Counted from the stretch's first letter, positions 15,528 through 25,516 are shown. The stretch is DNA of 64,000 nucleotides from Paenibacillus sp. 32352 (GCF_002042965.1 NZ_MZNT01000009.1:62001-126000), one strand, 5' to 3'. The notes: generated by a model from the letters alone, not told the origin. Program-made: numbers and translations.

Positions 15528-17099
15528 ATGAAAATGAATAAAGGAAAAACAGCCGCATCGCTGTTCATGGCAAGCGTGCTTCTGTCGACGGCATTGTCCG
15601 GATGTACGGGCGCTAGCAATACCCCCAAGCCTGCCGCTTCCGATAATGCCCCCGCCGGTTCGCAGACCCCAGCGAAGGCAGGTGTCGATACCTCGAAGAA
15701 GGTCGAGCTGCAATTTTACATGCTGGGCAGCGCGCCTAAGGATCTTCCTATTATAGAAGAGGAGGTCAATAAGCTGGCGCTGGCCGACCTGAATGCAACC
15801 GTGAAATTCAATTTCACCACGTGGACCGATTGGGAGCAAAAATATAAGCTGCTATTGTCCTCCGGGCAATCCGTCGACTTGATTTTTACGGCGGAGTGGA
15901 CCAAGTTCCAGGCTTATGCGAAGAGCGGGGCCTTCCTTGCTCTCGACGATCTGCTGCCCAAAGCGGCGCCCAAGCTGCAGGCTCATGTTCCGAAGGATAT
16001 GTGGGATGCGGTCAAGATCGATAACAAGATTTACACCGTTCCGGCTACCTACAAGGAGTATGTCACGAACGGGTTTGTATGGCGCGAGGATCTGCGCAAG
16101 AAATATAACCTGCCGAAGCCTGTTGACCTGGCTACCTTCGAGGCTTATCTGGACGGCATCAAGAAGAACGAGCCGACAATTATGCCTCTTGCCGCCAATT
16201 CGGACATTTCCGGCTTGACGGACCGGATTCGCGAGTTTAACAAATGGATCGGCGGACCGATTCCTTACGGAATAGGGATCAAATACGATAAGCCGAACGA
16301 GGTGTACTCCTACTGGGGCTCCGATGAGCAGAAGAAGGAGCTGACTATGGTCAAACGCTGGGCCGATAACGGGTATTTCCCTAAAAACGTCCTGAACGTT
16401 AAAGACACTATACCGGACCAAGTCGTCAACGGGAAAGCGGCGGCCATTATCGGCGATAACCCGACCCGCTTCAACGATTCCCTTATCAAGATGAAATCGG
16501 CGCATCCGGATTGGGATCTCGGGTATCATCCATACGGGCTGACCATCGGCTTTGCTACGCCTGTGCATCCGATTCATAACGGCTTCGCCATTCCGAAGAG
16601 CAGCAAGAACGCGGAGCGGGCGTTGGCTTTCTACGAGAAGCTGGTTACGGACAAACGATATAATTGGCTGACCCAATACGGTATTCAAGGCAAAAACTTC
16701 GAAATTGAAAACGGCTACTACACGATGCTGGGCGATAAAAACACAAACGGCTTCCCGCGTGAAGGCATGCAGGGATGGGCCTGGAGAAATCCGGAGTTCA
16801 TGCTGTTTGACAAAGGCTATGACAATGTAAAAGCGATCTTCGATGAGCTGGACAAAATCCAGAAGCCCGACATTTTCCTCGGTTTCGCAGAAGATTACAC
16901 CTCTTATCAGGCAGAGCGTGCGGCATTGGAGCAGGTAGAGAAGCAGTATTTGTATCCGCTGCAGGCCGGACTGGTCGCTAATATCGATGAAGGGTTAAAT
17001 ACTTTCTTGAGCAAAGCCAAAACAGCCGGGCTAGAGAAGGTGCAGGCTGAATATAAGAAGCAATGGCTTGAATACACGGCGAATAAAGGAATCAAGTAG
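15528..17099 (+). CDS. Solute-binding lipoprotein of the CUT1 sugar transporter
   Basis: 523 residues. Signal peptide with lipobox ALSGC (Cys about 26), a Ser/Pro/Ala-rich tether, then a class F-type extracellular solute-binding fold (VELQFYMLGSAPKD, VDLIFTAEWTKFQAYAKSGAFLALDDLLP). The size and the DUF3502-like C-terminal section (about 440-523) match LplA/YtcQ-type binding proteins of complex oligosaccharides. Start at 15528 is preferred because GGGAGG stands 6 bases before it; the ATG at 15522 would directly abut the ribosome site. It is followed by a hairpin (17115-17150) and the giant glycosidase. Confidence 0.9.
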   Translation: MKMNKGKTAASLFMASVLLSTALSGCTGASNTPKPAASDNAPAGSQTPAKAGVDTSKKVELQFYMLGSAPKDLPIIEEEVNKLALADLNATVKFNFTTWTDWEQKYKLLLSSGQSVDLIFTAEWTKFQAYAKSGAFLALDDLLPKAAPKLQAHVPKDMWDAVKIDNKIYTVPATYKEYVTNGFVWREDLRKKYNLPKPVDLATFEAYLDGIKKNEPTIMPLAANSDISGLTDRIREFNKWIGGPIPYGIGIKYDKPNEVYSYWGSDEQKKELTMVKRWADNGYFPKNVLNVKDTIPDQVVNGKAAAIIGDNPTRFNDSLIKMKSAHPDWDLGYHPYGLTIGFATPVHPIHNGFAIPKSSKNAERALAFYEKLVTDKRYNWLTQYGIQGKNFEIENGYYTMLGDKNTNGFPREGMQGWAWRNPEFMLFDKGYDNVKAIFDELDKIQKPDIFLGFAEDYTSYQAERAALEQVEKQYLYPLQAGLVANIDEGLNTFLSKAKTAGLEKVQAEYKKQWLEYTANKGIK

Positions 17100-17114
17100 G
17101 AGTTTATAGGAACA

Positions 17115-17150
17115 GGACCGGTGAACCTAGGTATAGGTAAGTACCGGTCC
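17115..17150 (+). terminator. Stem-loop after the binding-protein gene
   Basis: GGACCGGT/ACCGGTCC, 8-bp perfect stem, 20-base loop, no T-run. Probably an RNA-stabilising or partial termination structure between the binding protein and the glycosidase. A weak cre-like TGTAAGCGGTTTAT lies at about 17185. Confidence 0.4.
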
Positions 17151-17241
17151 GAAAGCCTTTCCTGCGTGAAGGCGCAAATCAAAATGTAAGCGGTTTATTT
17201 CGGTATACGAAAACCATTTTAGAACGGGTGGGGTGTGAGCA

Positions 17242-20200
17242 TTGCGTTTAAGAAGATGGCTGTCCATAGTATTGATTTTGCTTCAAGCGGCTGGAATCCT
17301 TTCGTTCGCTTCGGTTAGTCAGGCTGAAGCCGCCGCAAACCAAGCGGTATTGTTGTCCGATACCTTCGAGGACGGAAGCTTTGCCCGCTGGACGATATCG
17401 GGCGGGACATGGTCGGTCACCGATGATGGGACTGCTTCAGGCAACAAAATGCTGTATCAGAGCAACACCAGCCAGGAAGCCTATGCAACGGCAGGGGATA
17501 GCGGTTGGACGGACTATATCTATGAGACCAAGATACAGCTGGTTGATGACGGACCTTATCCCGGTATGCTGGCCCGATTCAAGGATACCAATAATTATTA
17601 CTACTTCAGGCTGAATCCTACGAGCATTAACAAGCTGGAGCTGAACAAGAAGGTCAATGGAACGGATTCCACTCTGGCCTCCGTCAATTTCCCGACTCAA
17701 AAGGGCCGGTGGTACACGATGCGAATGGCTCTGGAAGGAGCCTCCATACGGTGCTATTTGGACGGCAATCTGATTTTTAATGTGACCGACAGCTCGCTAG
17801 CCTCCGGTAAAATTGGCTTTCGGACCAAATGGGGCAAAGCGGGGATGGACGATATTGCCGTGAAGCCGATCCCGGATCCGAAGCCGGCCGCCCCGGCATT
17901 AACGGCGGGCACGCCAACCTTTACTACGATTCCACTAAGCTGGGCTGCAGCAGAGGGAGAAGTAAGGTATCGTCTTTACCGTTCCGCGAAGCCGGATAGC
18001 GGCTTTGTGCTGGTGTATGATGGGGTGGGCACGTCCTACGAGGATCAAAATCTGACGTTGGGAACTACGTATTATTACAACGTTTCGGTCGAGCAGAACG
18101 GGTACGAATCCCCTCCTTCCCCGGCCCTCAGCGTTACGACGGCCTCACCTTCTGATGCTGATTCGGTAGCGTTGGATAAAGCGGCTCTTACGGTTCCGGA
18201 GGTCGTTACGGGGCATCTGAGCCTTCCGCATACGGGAGCGTACCTATCGGAAATCAGCTGGAAGTCCGATCATGAAGCTCATCTGCGTCCGGACGGAGTC
18301 ATCAGCCGGCCTATGATCGGAGAGGCGGATCTTCCCGTGAAGCTTACGGCAACTATTAAAAGGGGGGCCGCAACGGACACCAAATCCTTTACGGTGACAA
18401 TCCGTGCGCAGGACCCTTTTACCGGTTACTTAATGGAATACCGCAAGAAAAGCTCCTTGCCGGGGGAACTGTTCTATGCCGTCAGCCGGGACGGTAAGGC
18501 CTGGACGGGGCTGAACGGCGGGAGCGCCGTACCGCAATCGATCCTGGACCAGGCGCTGGGGACGGCAGGATCAGATCCGTCTGTCTTTAAGGCTCTGTCG
18601 GAGGACAAGTGGTATAAATACGAGTTCGCCAATGGAAGCTGGTCGCTGTATTCTGCGTTGAATTCAGCTGGCAGCTGGTCAAAGGAGAACTCAAGTGTTT
18701 CCATGCCAGCCGATGCGGTCACCGGCAGCTTCAAGCTCATTTCGGAGAAAGAGTGGGGCTATCTTGTCAACGAGCTCTCCAGCCTCAAGTCGTCGAACGT
18801 TCTTAAGCTGACCACCAAAGCAGGCATCGCGCCCAGACTTCCTGAGCTCGTGAAGGTCGACTACACCAACGGATTGTATGCGAATTTGGAAGTGGCATGG
18901 GATGCTGTAGACCCGAAGCATTACGCCGCTGTCAGTACCTTCACAGCCGGAGGAACAGTGAAGGGCGGAACAACCCGCGTTCAAGCAGAAGTGATTGTCA
19001 TTGACGAAAGCGCATACAGCGGTACGATCCGCAATGGAGAATATTGGTATGATACGTCCGGAGGTATGATCCAGGCTCATGGCGGCAGCATCCTCAAGGT
19101 CGATGATACTTATTATTGGTTCGGCGAGGACAAGGGGCATAACTCGGCGGTGCTGTACGGGGTATCGATCTATGCCTCGAAGGATTTGAAGACGTGGGAA
19201 TACCGCAATACAGTCTTGAAGCCCGATTCCCACCCGGAGCTGGCTTATTCGAAGATTGAGCGCCCGAAAGTGCTCTATAATGCCGCCACGAAAAAGTATG
19301 TCATGTGGGGGCATTGGGAAACAGCCAACAGCTACAGCCCTTCTAATGTGGTCGTGGCGGTATCAGATACGGTGGACGGTCCCTATACCTTCCTGTATCA
19401 CTTCCGGCCGTACGGGATCGGTTCCCGGGATTTCACCTTGTTCCAGGATGACGACGGAACGGCTTATTTAATCTCGGCCACTAATAACGGAGCCGACACC
19501 AGCTTTTTTCAGCTGACTGACGATTATTTGTACCTTGACCATCACATGTACACCATATTGGAGAATGTCCGTCGGGAGGCACCGGCCTTAGTGAAGAAGG
19601 ACGGCATTTACTACATGTTCTCCTCGGGGCAATCCGGCTGGTACCCGAACCAGGGCAAGTACACGACGACGAAGAACATCAAGGACCCGGCGAGCTGGTC
19701 GGAACTGAAGCTGTTCGGCGATCCGACGAGCTTTTATACGCAGCCTGCGTTTATTATGACACTGAACGGCAGCAAAGAGACCCATACGATCTATGTGGGG
19801 GATCGCTGGAATCCGTCGGAGCTGCGCAATTCCCAATATATTTGGCTTCCTCTCCAGCTGGAGAACGGGATCGCGGACATGAATTACGAGAGAGAATGGA
19901 ATTTTGATGCCGCAACGGGCGAAGTACAGCCGTCCAAGGACCTGCTGGTATCTCAAGGCAAGCCGGTGACAGCAAGCGGGCAGGCATCAGGCTTCGGCGC
20001 ATCCGCGGCTAATGATGGCAATTACTCGAATTATTTCGATTGGAACAGCACCTCCTTTCCGGCGTATTGGCGGGTGGACCTGGAGCGCGAATATGATCTG
20101 AGCCGCATCGATTTGAGCTGGAGAGAGACGAACGGCTCAGAGGTCTATTACACCTATAAGGTCGAAGCCAGCAACGATGATGTAACCTACACAACATTGG

Positions 20201-22761
20201 TAGACCAGAGCAAGAACAAGACGACCTCATTCTTAAGCCATAAGCTGTCCGGCACCTACCGATATGTTAAAGTAACGATTTTGGGCGAATTCGGCCATTC
20301 GAACAATGCGGATAAGCCTGTCACCTGGTACAGAGGCTTGCATGAGGTAAGGGTTTATACTTCGGACAGGAAGCTTGACCCGCCGGCCGGACTTACGGCG
20401 ACGCCGTTCATCACCACAAGCCAAACCAAGGAAACGAGTGTGAATCTCAATTGGAGCTCGGTGACGAATGCGCAGTGGTATGCTTTGTATCGGTCGAACG
20501 ACAGGAACGGTACGTATTCCGAGATTTATACCGGCAGAGCGGCGGGTTACAGCGATCTTAATGTAACGGCGAATCAAACTTACTACTATAAGGTGAAAGC
20601 CTTCCATAACGGCGGAGAATCAGAGGATTCGGCCGTGGCGAGCGTAAGAACGTTCGTCGTGCCCGATCAGCTCGAAACCTATGACAACACCGTAGAGATG
20701 AAGTGGCTGGATGAAGCGGGCAATCCGAAGATTTTCCCCACGATCCAAGTGGGCTCGACATCCTACTATTACGAATACGAACGGGACAGCAGCGGCTTCA
20801 AGCAGGTGAATGTCCAGACTTCGCAGGACGGGGAGCATTGGACGCCCAAGAAGGCGGTTCTCACCAGGGACTCCCATCCGGAGCTGGCTGCCTGCAAGTT
20901 CGAATCGTTGAACTTTACTTATCATGAGGGAACAGGCAAGATTGTCGTCTGGCTGCACTATGAAAATAATAAGGATTATTCCCTTGGCAGAGCAGCCGTC
21001 TTATCGGGCTATCCCGGAGAGGAGATGACCTTCCACGGCAGCTTCAGACCGAACGGGAACGACTCTCGTGACATGACGTTCTTTAAGGATGACGATGGCA
21101 CGGGATATATCATCTCGGCAGGAAACAATAACAATGATTTGTTCTTGTATAAGCTGAGTCCGGATTATCTTACCGTCGAGAAGCAAGCGGCCAAAATTCA
21201 TGAAGGCAAGCATCGTGAAGCGCCTTCCATGATCAAGAAGGACGGCTTTTATTATCTGTTTACCTCCGAGGCGGCCGGATGGTATCCGAGCAAGGGAATG
21301 TATTCGTCTGCAACGTCCATTGAGGGGCCGTATTCGGAGCTGCGAAGAATCGGGAATTCGACGACCTTCTCCGCCCAGTCCGGGGGCGTCTGGACGATCC
21401 GTGGAACGGATACGACCTCCTATGTCATGCAAGCGAATCGATGGCTGCAAGGATGGGCCAGTGGGGCCATGGGCTCCAAGCAACGCTGGCTGCCGATAGC
21501 GCTGGATAACGGATATGCTTCTTATGATTACTACGATCAGGTTCTTTTGAACCGCAAGACGGGGGTCGTTGTCCCGGTTCAAGATGGCATGCTCCTGTCT
21601 CAGGGCAAGCCTGCCATGGCACAGGACTCGGCCGATGGGAAACCGGCATCCTATGCCAACGACGGGGACTATACCACCAGTTGGACAGCTGCCAATAACT
21701 CCTGGCCGAAGTGGTGGATGGTAGACTTGGAGGATGTGTATGACTTAAGCCGCATCCAGATTTCCTGGTATTTGGTAAACGGGTCGGAGGGCTACCACAG
21801 GTACCAGATCGAAACAAGTAAGGATGGCGTTACGTTCACGACCGCGTTGGATCGTACAGACAACAAGGATTACGGGTTCACATCCGATAAGCTGTCGGTC
21901 GAAGCGCGATACGTGCGCGTGAAGATGATCGATGCCGCGCTGTGGAACAACCCGGGCAACAACTGGTATACGCCTCAGCTCGGGGAAGTGAAGGTGTTCG
22001 GTTACCCGGTCGACCGTAAGCCTCCGGTAACGACAGCGGCAGTAACACCGGTCTTGCCGGACGGAAAGAACGGCTGGTACGTACATCCCGTGACGGTTAG
22101 TCTGGCTGTATACGATAACCTGCCTGGCACGCTCAAGACGGAGTACAGCCTGGACGGCGGCGGCACGTGGCTCAGCTATACCGGGGCAGTGACGGTGCAG
22201 CAGAATGGTATGAATCCGTTCACCTACCGGTCAACGGACAGGGCGGGCAACGTAGAAGCCGCACAAAAGGTCACTATCAAGCTGGATACGGAGGCACCGA
22301 CGATTACAGTGACAGGCGTGGTATACGATCGTATGAGTGATGCCGGCACCTGGCTGCCCATAATCACGATGAAGGACGATGTATCGGGGATCGATGAGAG
22401 CACAGCGCAGGCGACGCTGGATTCGAAACCCTACAAGCTTGGAGAGGCCATTGCGCTGTATACGCTGCCGCTCGGTTCGCATTCGCTAGCGGTCTCCGTG
22501 AGTGATAACGCCGGCAACACGAAGAGCTCCACCGTGACATTCCAAACCTATGCAAGCGTTGACGGCCTGAAAGCTTTAGTCGCCAGGTTCGTACAGAACG
22601 GCTGGATCGATAACGCCGGAATTGCCAACAGCCTGCAGGTAAAGCTGGAGCATAACAATATCAAAGCGTTTATCCACGAGGTGGAGGCGCAGAGTAACAA
22701 GCATATTACCAAAGAGGCGGCCGGATATTTGCTGCGCGATGCGAGTGCAATAGCACGTTAA
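17242..22761 (+). CDS. Giant secreted multimodular GH43-like glycoside hydrolase
   Basis: 1839 residues. Signal peptide 1-30 (SQAEA-AA). Modules by eye: LamG/concanavalin-like 33-210; fibronectin III 215-300; atrophied Ig-like 305-395; Ig-like group 4 about 540-590; five-bladed GH43-like domain about 593-890 (QAHGGSILKVDDTYYWFGED, ERPKVLYN, RREAPALVKKDG); F5/8 discoidin-type binding module 895-1040; fibronectin III 1045-1145; a second diverged GH43-like domain 1150-1440; second discoidin module 1445-1590; OmpL47-like/Ig repeats 1600-1765; C-terminal FIMAH-like domain 1766-1839 (KAFIHEVEAQSNKHIT). The AHGG and ERPKV blocks recall exo-beta-1,3-galactanase-type GH43 enzymes, so arabinogalactan side chains are a possible substrate. 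No SLH or LPXTG anchor. The transporter upstream probably takes up its products. Confidence 0.85.
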   Translation: MRLRRWLSIVLILLQAAGILSFASVSQAEAAANQAVLLSDTFEDGSFARWTISGGTWSVTDDGTASGNKMLYQSNTSQEAYATAGDSGWTDYIYETKIQLVDDGPYPGMLARFKDTNNYYYFRLNPTSINKLELNKKVNGTDSTLASVNFPTQKGRWYTMRMALEGASIRCYLDGNLIFNVTDSSLASGKIGFRTKWGKAGMDDIAVKPIPDPKPAAPALTAGTPTFTTIPLSWAAAEGEVRYRLYRSAKPDSGFVLVYDGVGTSYEDQNLTLGTTYYYNVSVEQNGYESPPSPALSVTTASPSDADSVALDKAALTVPEVVTGHLSLPHTGAYLSEISWKSDHEAHLRPDGVISRPMIGEADLPVKLTATIKRGAATDTKSFTVTIRAQDPFTGYLMEYRKKSSLPGELFYAVSRDGKAWTGLNGGSAVPQSILDQALGTAGSDPSVFKALSEDKWYKYEFANGSWSLYSALNSAGSWSKENSSVSMPADAVTGSFKLISEKEWGYLVNELSSLKSSNVLKLTTKAGIAPRLPELVKVDYTNGLYANLEVAWDAVDPKHYAAVSTFTAGGTVKGGTTRVQAEVIVIDESAYSGTIRNGEYWYDTSGGMIQAHGGSILKVDDTYYWFGEDKGHNSAVLYGVSIYASKDLKTWEYRNTVLKPDSHPELAYSKIERPKVLYNAATKKYVMWGHWETANSYSPSNVVVAVSDTVDGPYTFLYHFRPYGIGSRDFTLFQDDDGTAYLISATNNGADTSFFQLTDDYLYLDHHMYTILENVRREAPALVKKDGIYYMFSSGQSGWYPNQGKYTTTKNIKDPASWSELKLFGDPTSFYTQPAFIMTLNGSKETHTIYVGDRWNPSELRNSQYIWLPLQLENGIADMNYEREWNFDAATGEVQPSKDLLVSQGKPVTASGQASGFGASAANDGNYSNYFDWNSTSFPAYWRVDLEREYDLSRIDLSWRETNGSEVYYTYKVEASNDDVTYTTLVDQSKNKTTSFLSHKLSGTYRYVKVTILGEFGHSNNADKPVTWYRGLHEVRVYTSDRKLDPPAGLTATPFITTSQTKETSVNLNWSSVTNAQWYALYRSNDRNGTYSEIYTGRAAGYSDLNVTANQTYYYKVKAFHNGGESEDSAVASVRTFVVPDQLETYDNTVEMKWLDEAGNPKIFPTIQVGSTSYYYEYERDSSGFKQVNVQTSQDGEHWTPKKAVLTRDSHPELAACKFESLNFTYHEGTGKIVVWLHYENNKDYSLGRAAVLSGYPGEEMTFHGSFRPNGNDSRDMTFFKDDDGTGYIISAGNNNNDLFLYKLSPDYLTVEKQAAKIHEGKHREAPSMIKKDGFYYLFTSEAAGWYPSKGMYSSATSIEGPYSELRRIGNSTTFSAQSGGVWTIRGTDTTSYVMQANRWLQGWASGAMGSKQRWLPIALDNGYASYDYYDQVLLNRKTGVVVPVQDGMLLSQGKPAMAQDSADGKPASYANDGDYTTSWTAANNSWPKWWMVDLEDVYDLSRIQISWYLVNGSEGYHRYQIETSKDGVTFTTALDRTDNKDYGFTSDKLSVEARYVRVKMIDAALWNNPGNNWYTPQLGEVKVFGYPVDRKPPVTTAAVTPVLPDGKNGWYVHPVTVSLAVYDNLPGTLKTEYSLDGGGTWLSYTGAVTVQQNGMNPFTYRSTDRAGNVEAAQKVTIKLDTEAPTITVTGVVYDRMSDAGTWLPIITMKDDVSGIDESTAQATLDSKPYKLGEAIALYTLPLGSHSLAVSVSDNAGNTKSSTVTFQTYASVDGLKALVARFVQNGWIDNAGIANSLQVKLEHNNIKAFIHEVEAQSNKHITKEAAGYLLRDASAIAR

Positions 22762-22817
22762 CCGGTCTTACTTAGATAAGCGATCTTAGTTTACAACACC
22801 GTATGCATAGTCCTCAT

Positions 22818-22861
22818 GGCCCTTTATCTTTCCGACTAGGGAAAGGTGGAGGGTCTTTTTC
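22818..22861 (+). terminator. Terminator of the glycosidase operon
   Basis: Imperfect 15-bp stem (CCCTTTATCTTTCC with GGAAAGGTGGAGGG), 5-6 base loop, then five T. Confidence 0.75.
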
Positions 22862-22948
22862 TGCAGTGCCAAACCCAGGAAAATCGAGGCCCGCCTTAGT
22901 TTTGTTTTGTTCCGGAACTGGTTAAAGCGCCAACTTTTTTTGAAGGAG

Positions 22949-22974
22949 TGTAACTTTCCCGGATTTCATTCGTG
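22949..22974 (+). promoter_or_regulatory. ECF sigma-type promoter (autoregulation)
   Basis: TGTAAC, 16-base spacer, CGTG. This matches the TGAAAC-N16-CGTC pattern of SigW/SigM-like ECF promoters and sits 21 bp before the sigma-gene start. Confidence 0.6.
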
Positions 22975-22995
22975 TATAGAGAGAGGGGGGATGGA

Positions 22996-23496
22996 ATGAA
23001 ACGGTATTCATTGGACAGCTTGTATCAGTTATATGTTAAAGATGTTTACCGGTATTTGTTCTCCCTCTGCCGGGATCATCATGCTGCGGAAGATTTGGTT
23101 CAAGAAACGTTTTACCGGGCTTACCTGTATCTGGAGCATTGCAAGGACGATAAAGTAAAGCCATGGCTGTTCCGCGTTGCTTACAACGCATTCGTGGATT
23201 CCTATCGCAAGCAGAAGCGGAGCGTTCCGACCCAAGCGGAGTTTTTTGCCCGGCTGCCGGATCATCGTACCCCAGATCAATATGTGTTGGATCAAGAGCA
23301 GTGGGAGCAGATCGGAGATGTCATTCATGCTTTGCCCGAGCTTCAGATGCAGGCGATTCTGCTGCATGACTTTCACGGGCTGTCCTATCAGGAGGCTGCA
23401 GATATTATGGAGATCCGACTTTCACATTTTAAAATATTACTGTATCGCGCCAGGCAAGCCTTAAGGCAGCATAAGGAAAGGAAGGAGCAGCTATGA
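22996..23496 (+). CDS. ECF-subfamily RNA polymerase sigma factor (SigM-like)
   Basis: 166 residues with region 2 (YQLYVKDVYRYLFSLCRDHH, AEDLVQETFYRAYLYL, KPWLFRVAYNAFVDSYRKQ) and region 4 (LPELQMQAILLHDFHGLSYQEAA, ILLYRARQALRQH). The start at 22996 has GGGGGGATGGA before it; the longer frame begins at a GTG inside the ECF-like promoter. Its stop overlaps the next gene by 4 bp (ATGA). Paired with a YhdL-type anti-sigma factor, so envelope stress is the expected signal, with autoregulation through the TGTAAC/CGTG promoter. Confidence 0.92.
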   Translation: MKRYSLDSLYQLYVKDVYRYLFSLCRDHHAAEDLVQETFYRAYLYLEHCKDDKVKPWLFRVAYNAFVDSYRKQKRSVPTQAEFFARLPDHRTPDQYVLDQEQWEQIGDVIHALPELQMQAILLHDFHGLSYQEAADIMEIRLSHFKILLYRARQALRQHKERKEQL

Positions 23497-24656
23497 GCGA
23501 ACACTTCAAACGTCAGCTACAGGACTATGCGGAAGGCAAATTAACAGGCAGCGAGAAAGAACAGCTGGAGCAAGAGCTGGATAAAATGGAAGCTTACCAG
23601 AACTATTTGAACGAGGTTCTGGGCAAGGAGGAGGAACGTGGTCCGCTCCAGGATGGGGCGGCTTCAACCAGCAAAGAGGCCTTCTTGCTTCGCAAGAGCA
23701 AATGGAAAGCCCGTCTGCAAACGGCCTTGACCGCAATCGGGATTCTCATTTCTCTAACCATGGTAAGTGCTATATTGACCGGATTGTTTTACGGGCTTGG
23801 CGATCGCTCCGCTGTGTACCAAGACGTTATTTCCTCGGCAATATCGCTGACCAGGCCAAATTTAAGTGTGAGCGGAGGCAGCAATTCGAGCGCCTTTTTC
23901 ACGATGGATTACAAAGGAACGCTGCGAAAGAAAATAGGGTCGATGGAGTCGTCGATCGGGGATTTTCAGTTCTCGTTCTTGCTGGGGTGGCCGGGGATTG
24001 AACAAACGACGTGGCGTAATGAAGCCTCTGCTTCTGGTGCTTATTTGTTCCAGCTTCCTGATGCCAAGCATAAAGCGGACCCGGAGTGGAGTCGATTGGA
24101 TAAGCTGCCGGAGGGCACGGTTTCCGAGGTATTCGTCTCCTTGGACCGGTTGTACACGACCGATGAACTGCTAAAGCTTCTTGAAAACCAAAATATGGAT
24201 CCGGTCTGGTTCGCCGCTTACACGGATCAAGAGAAGAGGACTGAGGACGATCCGGCGGTGATGGCCCCTGTCGGCTTTCCGTCCATACCTATTTGGCATA
24301 AGAAGGATATGAAGGTCGACAGCTATGAGGAGCAAAAAACGGGGTGGTTCAGTAAGGTTGTCATAACGAGCTCCTCCTCGCCCGGGATTCAATCTTATGG
24401 AGACGGACAGGTCAGGGAGCAAAATTTTATGGATACGCTCCATCTTCTGCAGCAATACTCCAGAATCACTCAGCGTCTTGCCCCGTGGCTTCGGCTGGAT
24501 TCCGCCGTTCAATATCTTGAAACAAACGGCGTTAAGCTGTATGGCGTCGTCCTGACAGGTCCGACCAAGGAGCTGCTGAAGCTGCAGCAGGAACCGTGGG
24601 TGTCCACTATTCGGGTGGGCGAAGTGCGCTTATGGAATTGGCATGACCGTCCATGA
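23493..24656 (+). CDS. Membrane anti-sigma factor, YhdL-like (sigma factor regulator N/C domains)
   Basis: 387 residues. The N-terminal cytoplasmic region of about 70 residues (FKRQLQDYAEGKLTGSEKEQ) binds the sigma factor; one TM helix about 72-98 (ALTAIGILISLTMVSAILTGL); the extracellular part has the sigma-regulator C-terminal domain (EGTVSEVFVSLDRLYTTDEL, DPVWFAAYTDQE, VGFPSIPIW). Translationally coupled to the sigma gene by a 4-bp overlap. The B. subtilis equivalent is YhdL with SigM. A 50-bp dyad repeat with a T-rich tail follows and may terminate the operon. Confidence 0.9.
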   Translation: MSEHFKRQLQDYAEGKLTGSEKEQLEQELDKMEAYQNYLNEVLGKEEERGPLQDGAASTSKEAFLLRKSKWKARLQTALTAIGILISLTMVSAILTGLFYGLGDRSAVYQDVISSAISLTRPNLSVSGGSNSSAFFTMDYKGTLRKKIGSMESSIGDFQFSFLLGWPGIEQTTWRNEASASGAYLFQLPDAKHKADPEWSRLDKLPEGTVSEVFVSLDRLYTTDELLKLLENQNMDPVWFAAYTDQEKRTEDDPAVMAPVGFPSIPIWHKKDMKVDSYEEQKTGWFSKVVITSSSSPGIQSYGDGQVREQNFMDTLHLLQQYSRITQRLAPWLRLDSAVQYLETNGVKLYGVVLTGPTKELLKLQQEPWVSTIRVGEVRLWNWHDRP

Positions 24657-24690
24657 GAGAGGAGCAGGCAGCCGGAGGCTTTTCGGGGCT

Positions 24691-24740
24691 CCCCGCAAAG
24701 TACCTGAATCAGGTTCGAAGCCAAGGCTCACTTTGTGGGG
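24691..24740. repeat. 50-bp dyad repeat, copy B
   Basis: Outer arms CCCCGCAAAGT and ACTTTGTGGGG, inner ACCTGAATCAGGT hairpin and AGCC-AA-GGCT. Followed by TTATTTTA, so it could terminate the sigma/anti-sigma transcript. It is the same element as 7964-8014 and shares its left half with 31915-31941. Confidence 0.7.
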
Positions 24741-24803
24741 TTATTTTACTGCCGTTTCCCTCTACCGCCGAAAAGACGATTATTGCAGGAAAGCCGGTAA
24801 TAT

Positions 24804-24853
24804 AAAAAGAGAGCTGCCCCGGGTTAACCCACATCTGGGGTCCTGGTCAGCTC
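24804..24853 (-). terminator. Terminator of the PadR/DUF2812 operon
   Basis: Minus-strand GAGCTG...CAGCTC outer stem with inner CCCC/GGGG pairing, then TCTTTTTATA. It ends 15 bp past the DUF2812 stop. Confidence 0.65.
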
Positions 24854-24868
24854 CTGCTTGCTTTACCT

Positions 24869-25498
24869 TCATTTTATGTGCTTATTTTCTTGTGTCATCT
24901 GGTACTGCTTATTGGCTTTGTAGGCAAAGAAAAGATACAAAATAATCATGAGCGGAATGATCATCCAGAAGAAGCCCCTAAAGAAAGCGAACGGAGTTTC
25001 AAACAAGAAGGCGGTCCAAAAGGAAGCCCCGGTTTTTTCCCACAATCCTGGCGTGTAATATAACAACTTGGGGTTCAGAAGTGCCCCTACTTTAATCGAC
25101 CCGGTGGAAACCAATGCGGCGAAAATAGGAATAAACGTTGCCGCCAGGGTAATCCACATTTCCGATATCCGTTTATAGCGGCTTGCTTTGGAGTCGGCAT
25201 CAGAGAAAATATCCTCATTTCCACGGGCGTCGCTTCTTTTAAAATATTGCGTGCCGGAGCTCTTCGTTCCTGCAATGTGCTTCCAGCCGCAATCCTCAAA
25301 TAGCGCCAGGTAATCTTCAAAATCCCCCTTCTTTTTAAAGGTGCGGTAATCGATTTTGATCATGGCAGGTTCAGGATTCGCCGGTTGAAACTCATATCCA
25401 AACGATGATTTATTGGTTAGCTGATACCCTTGCTTCGCCATCTCGTTCAACCATTGCTCTTCTTTATCAAAGTTTAAAAAAAACTTGAATTTTCTCAT
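24869..25498 (-). CDS. DUF2812 membrane protein
   Basis: 209 residues. The N-terminal half (RKFKFFLNFDKEEQWLNEMAKQGYQL, IDYRTF, FEDYLALFEDCGWKHI) is the DUF2812 domain; the C-terminal part holds two or three membrane helices (MWITLAATFIPIFAALVSTG, FFRGFFWMIIPLMIILYLFF). It begins 18 bp after a PadR-type regulator gene, the standard pairing for this family, and is probably repressed by it. The biochemical role of DUF2812 proteins is unknown. Confidence 0.85.
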   Translation of the reverse strand: MRKFKFFLNFDKEEQWLNEMAKQGYQLTNKSSFGYEFQPANPEPAMIKIDYRTFKKKGDFEDYLALFEDCGWKHIAGTKSSGTQYFKRSDARGNEDIFSDADSKASRYKRISEMWITLAATFIPIFAALVSTGSIKVGALLNPKLLYYTPGLWEKTGASFWTAFLFETPFAFFRGFFWMIIPLMIILYLFFAYKANKQYQMTQENKHIK

Positions 25499-25516
25499 CT
25501 GTCATTCCTCCCGTTC

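Noticed and set aside
17185..17198. cre-like TGTAAGCGGTTTAT before the glycosidase
   Set aside because: Only the left half matches well; kept as a remark rather than a feature.
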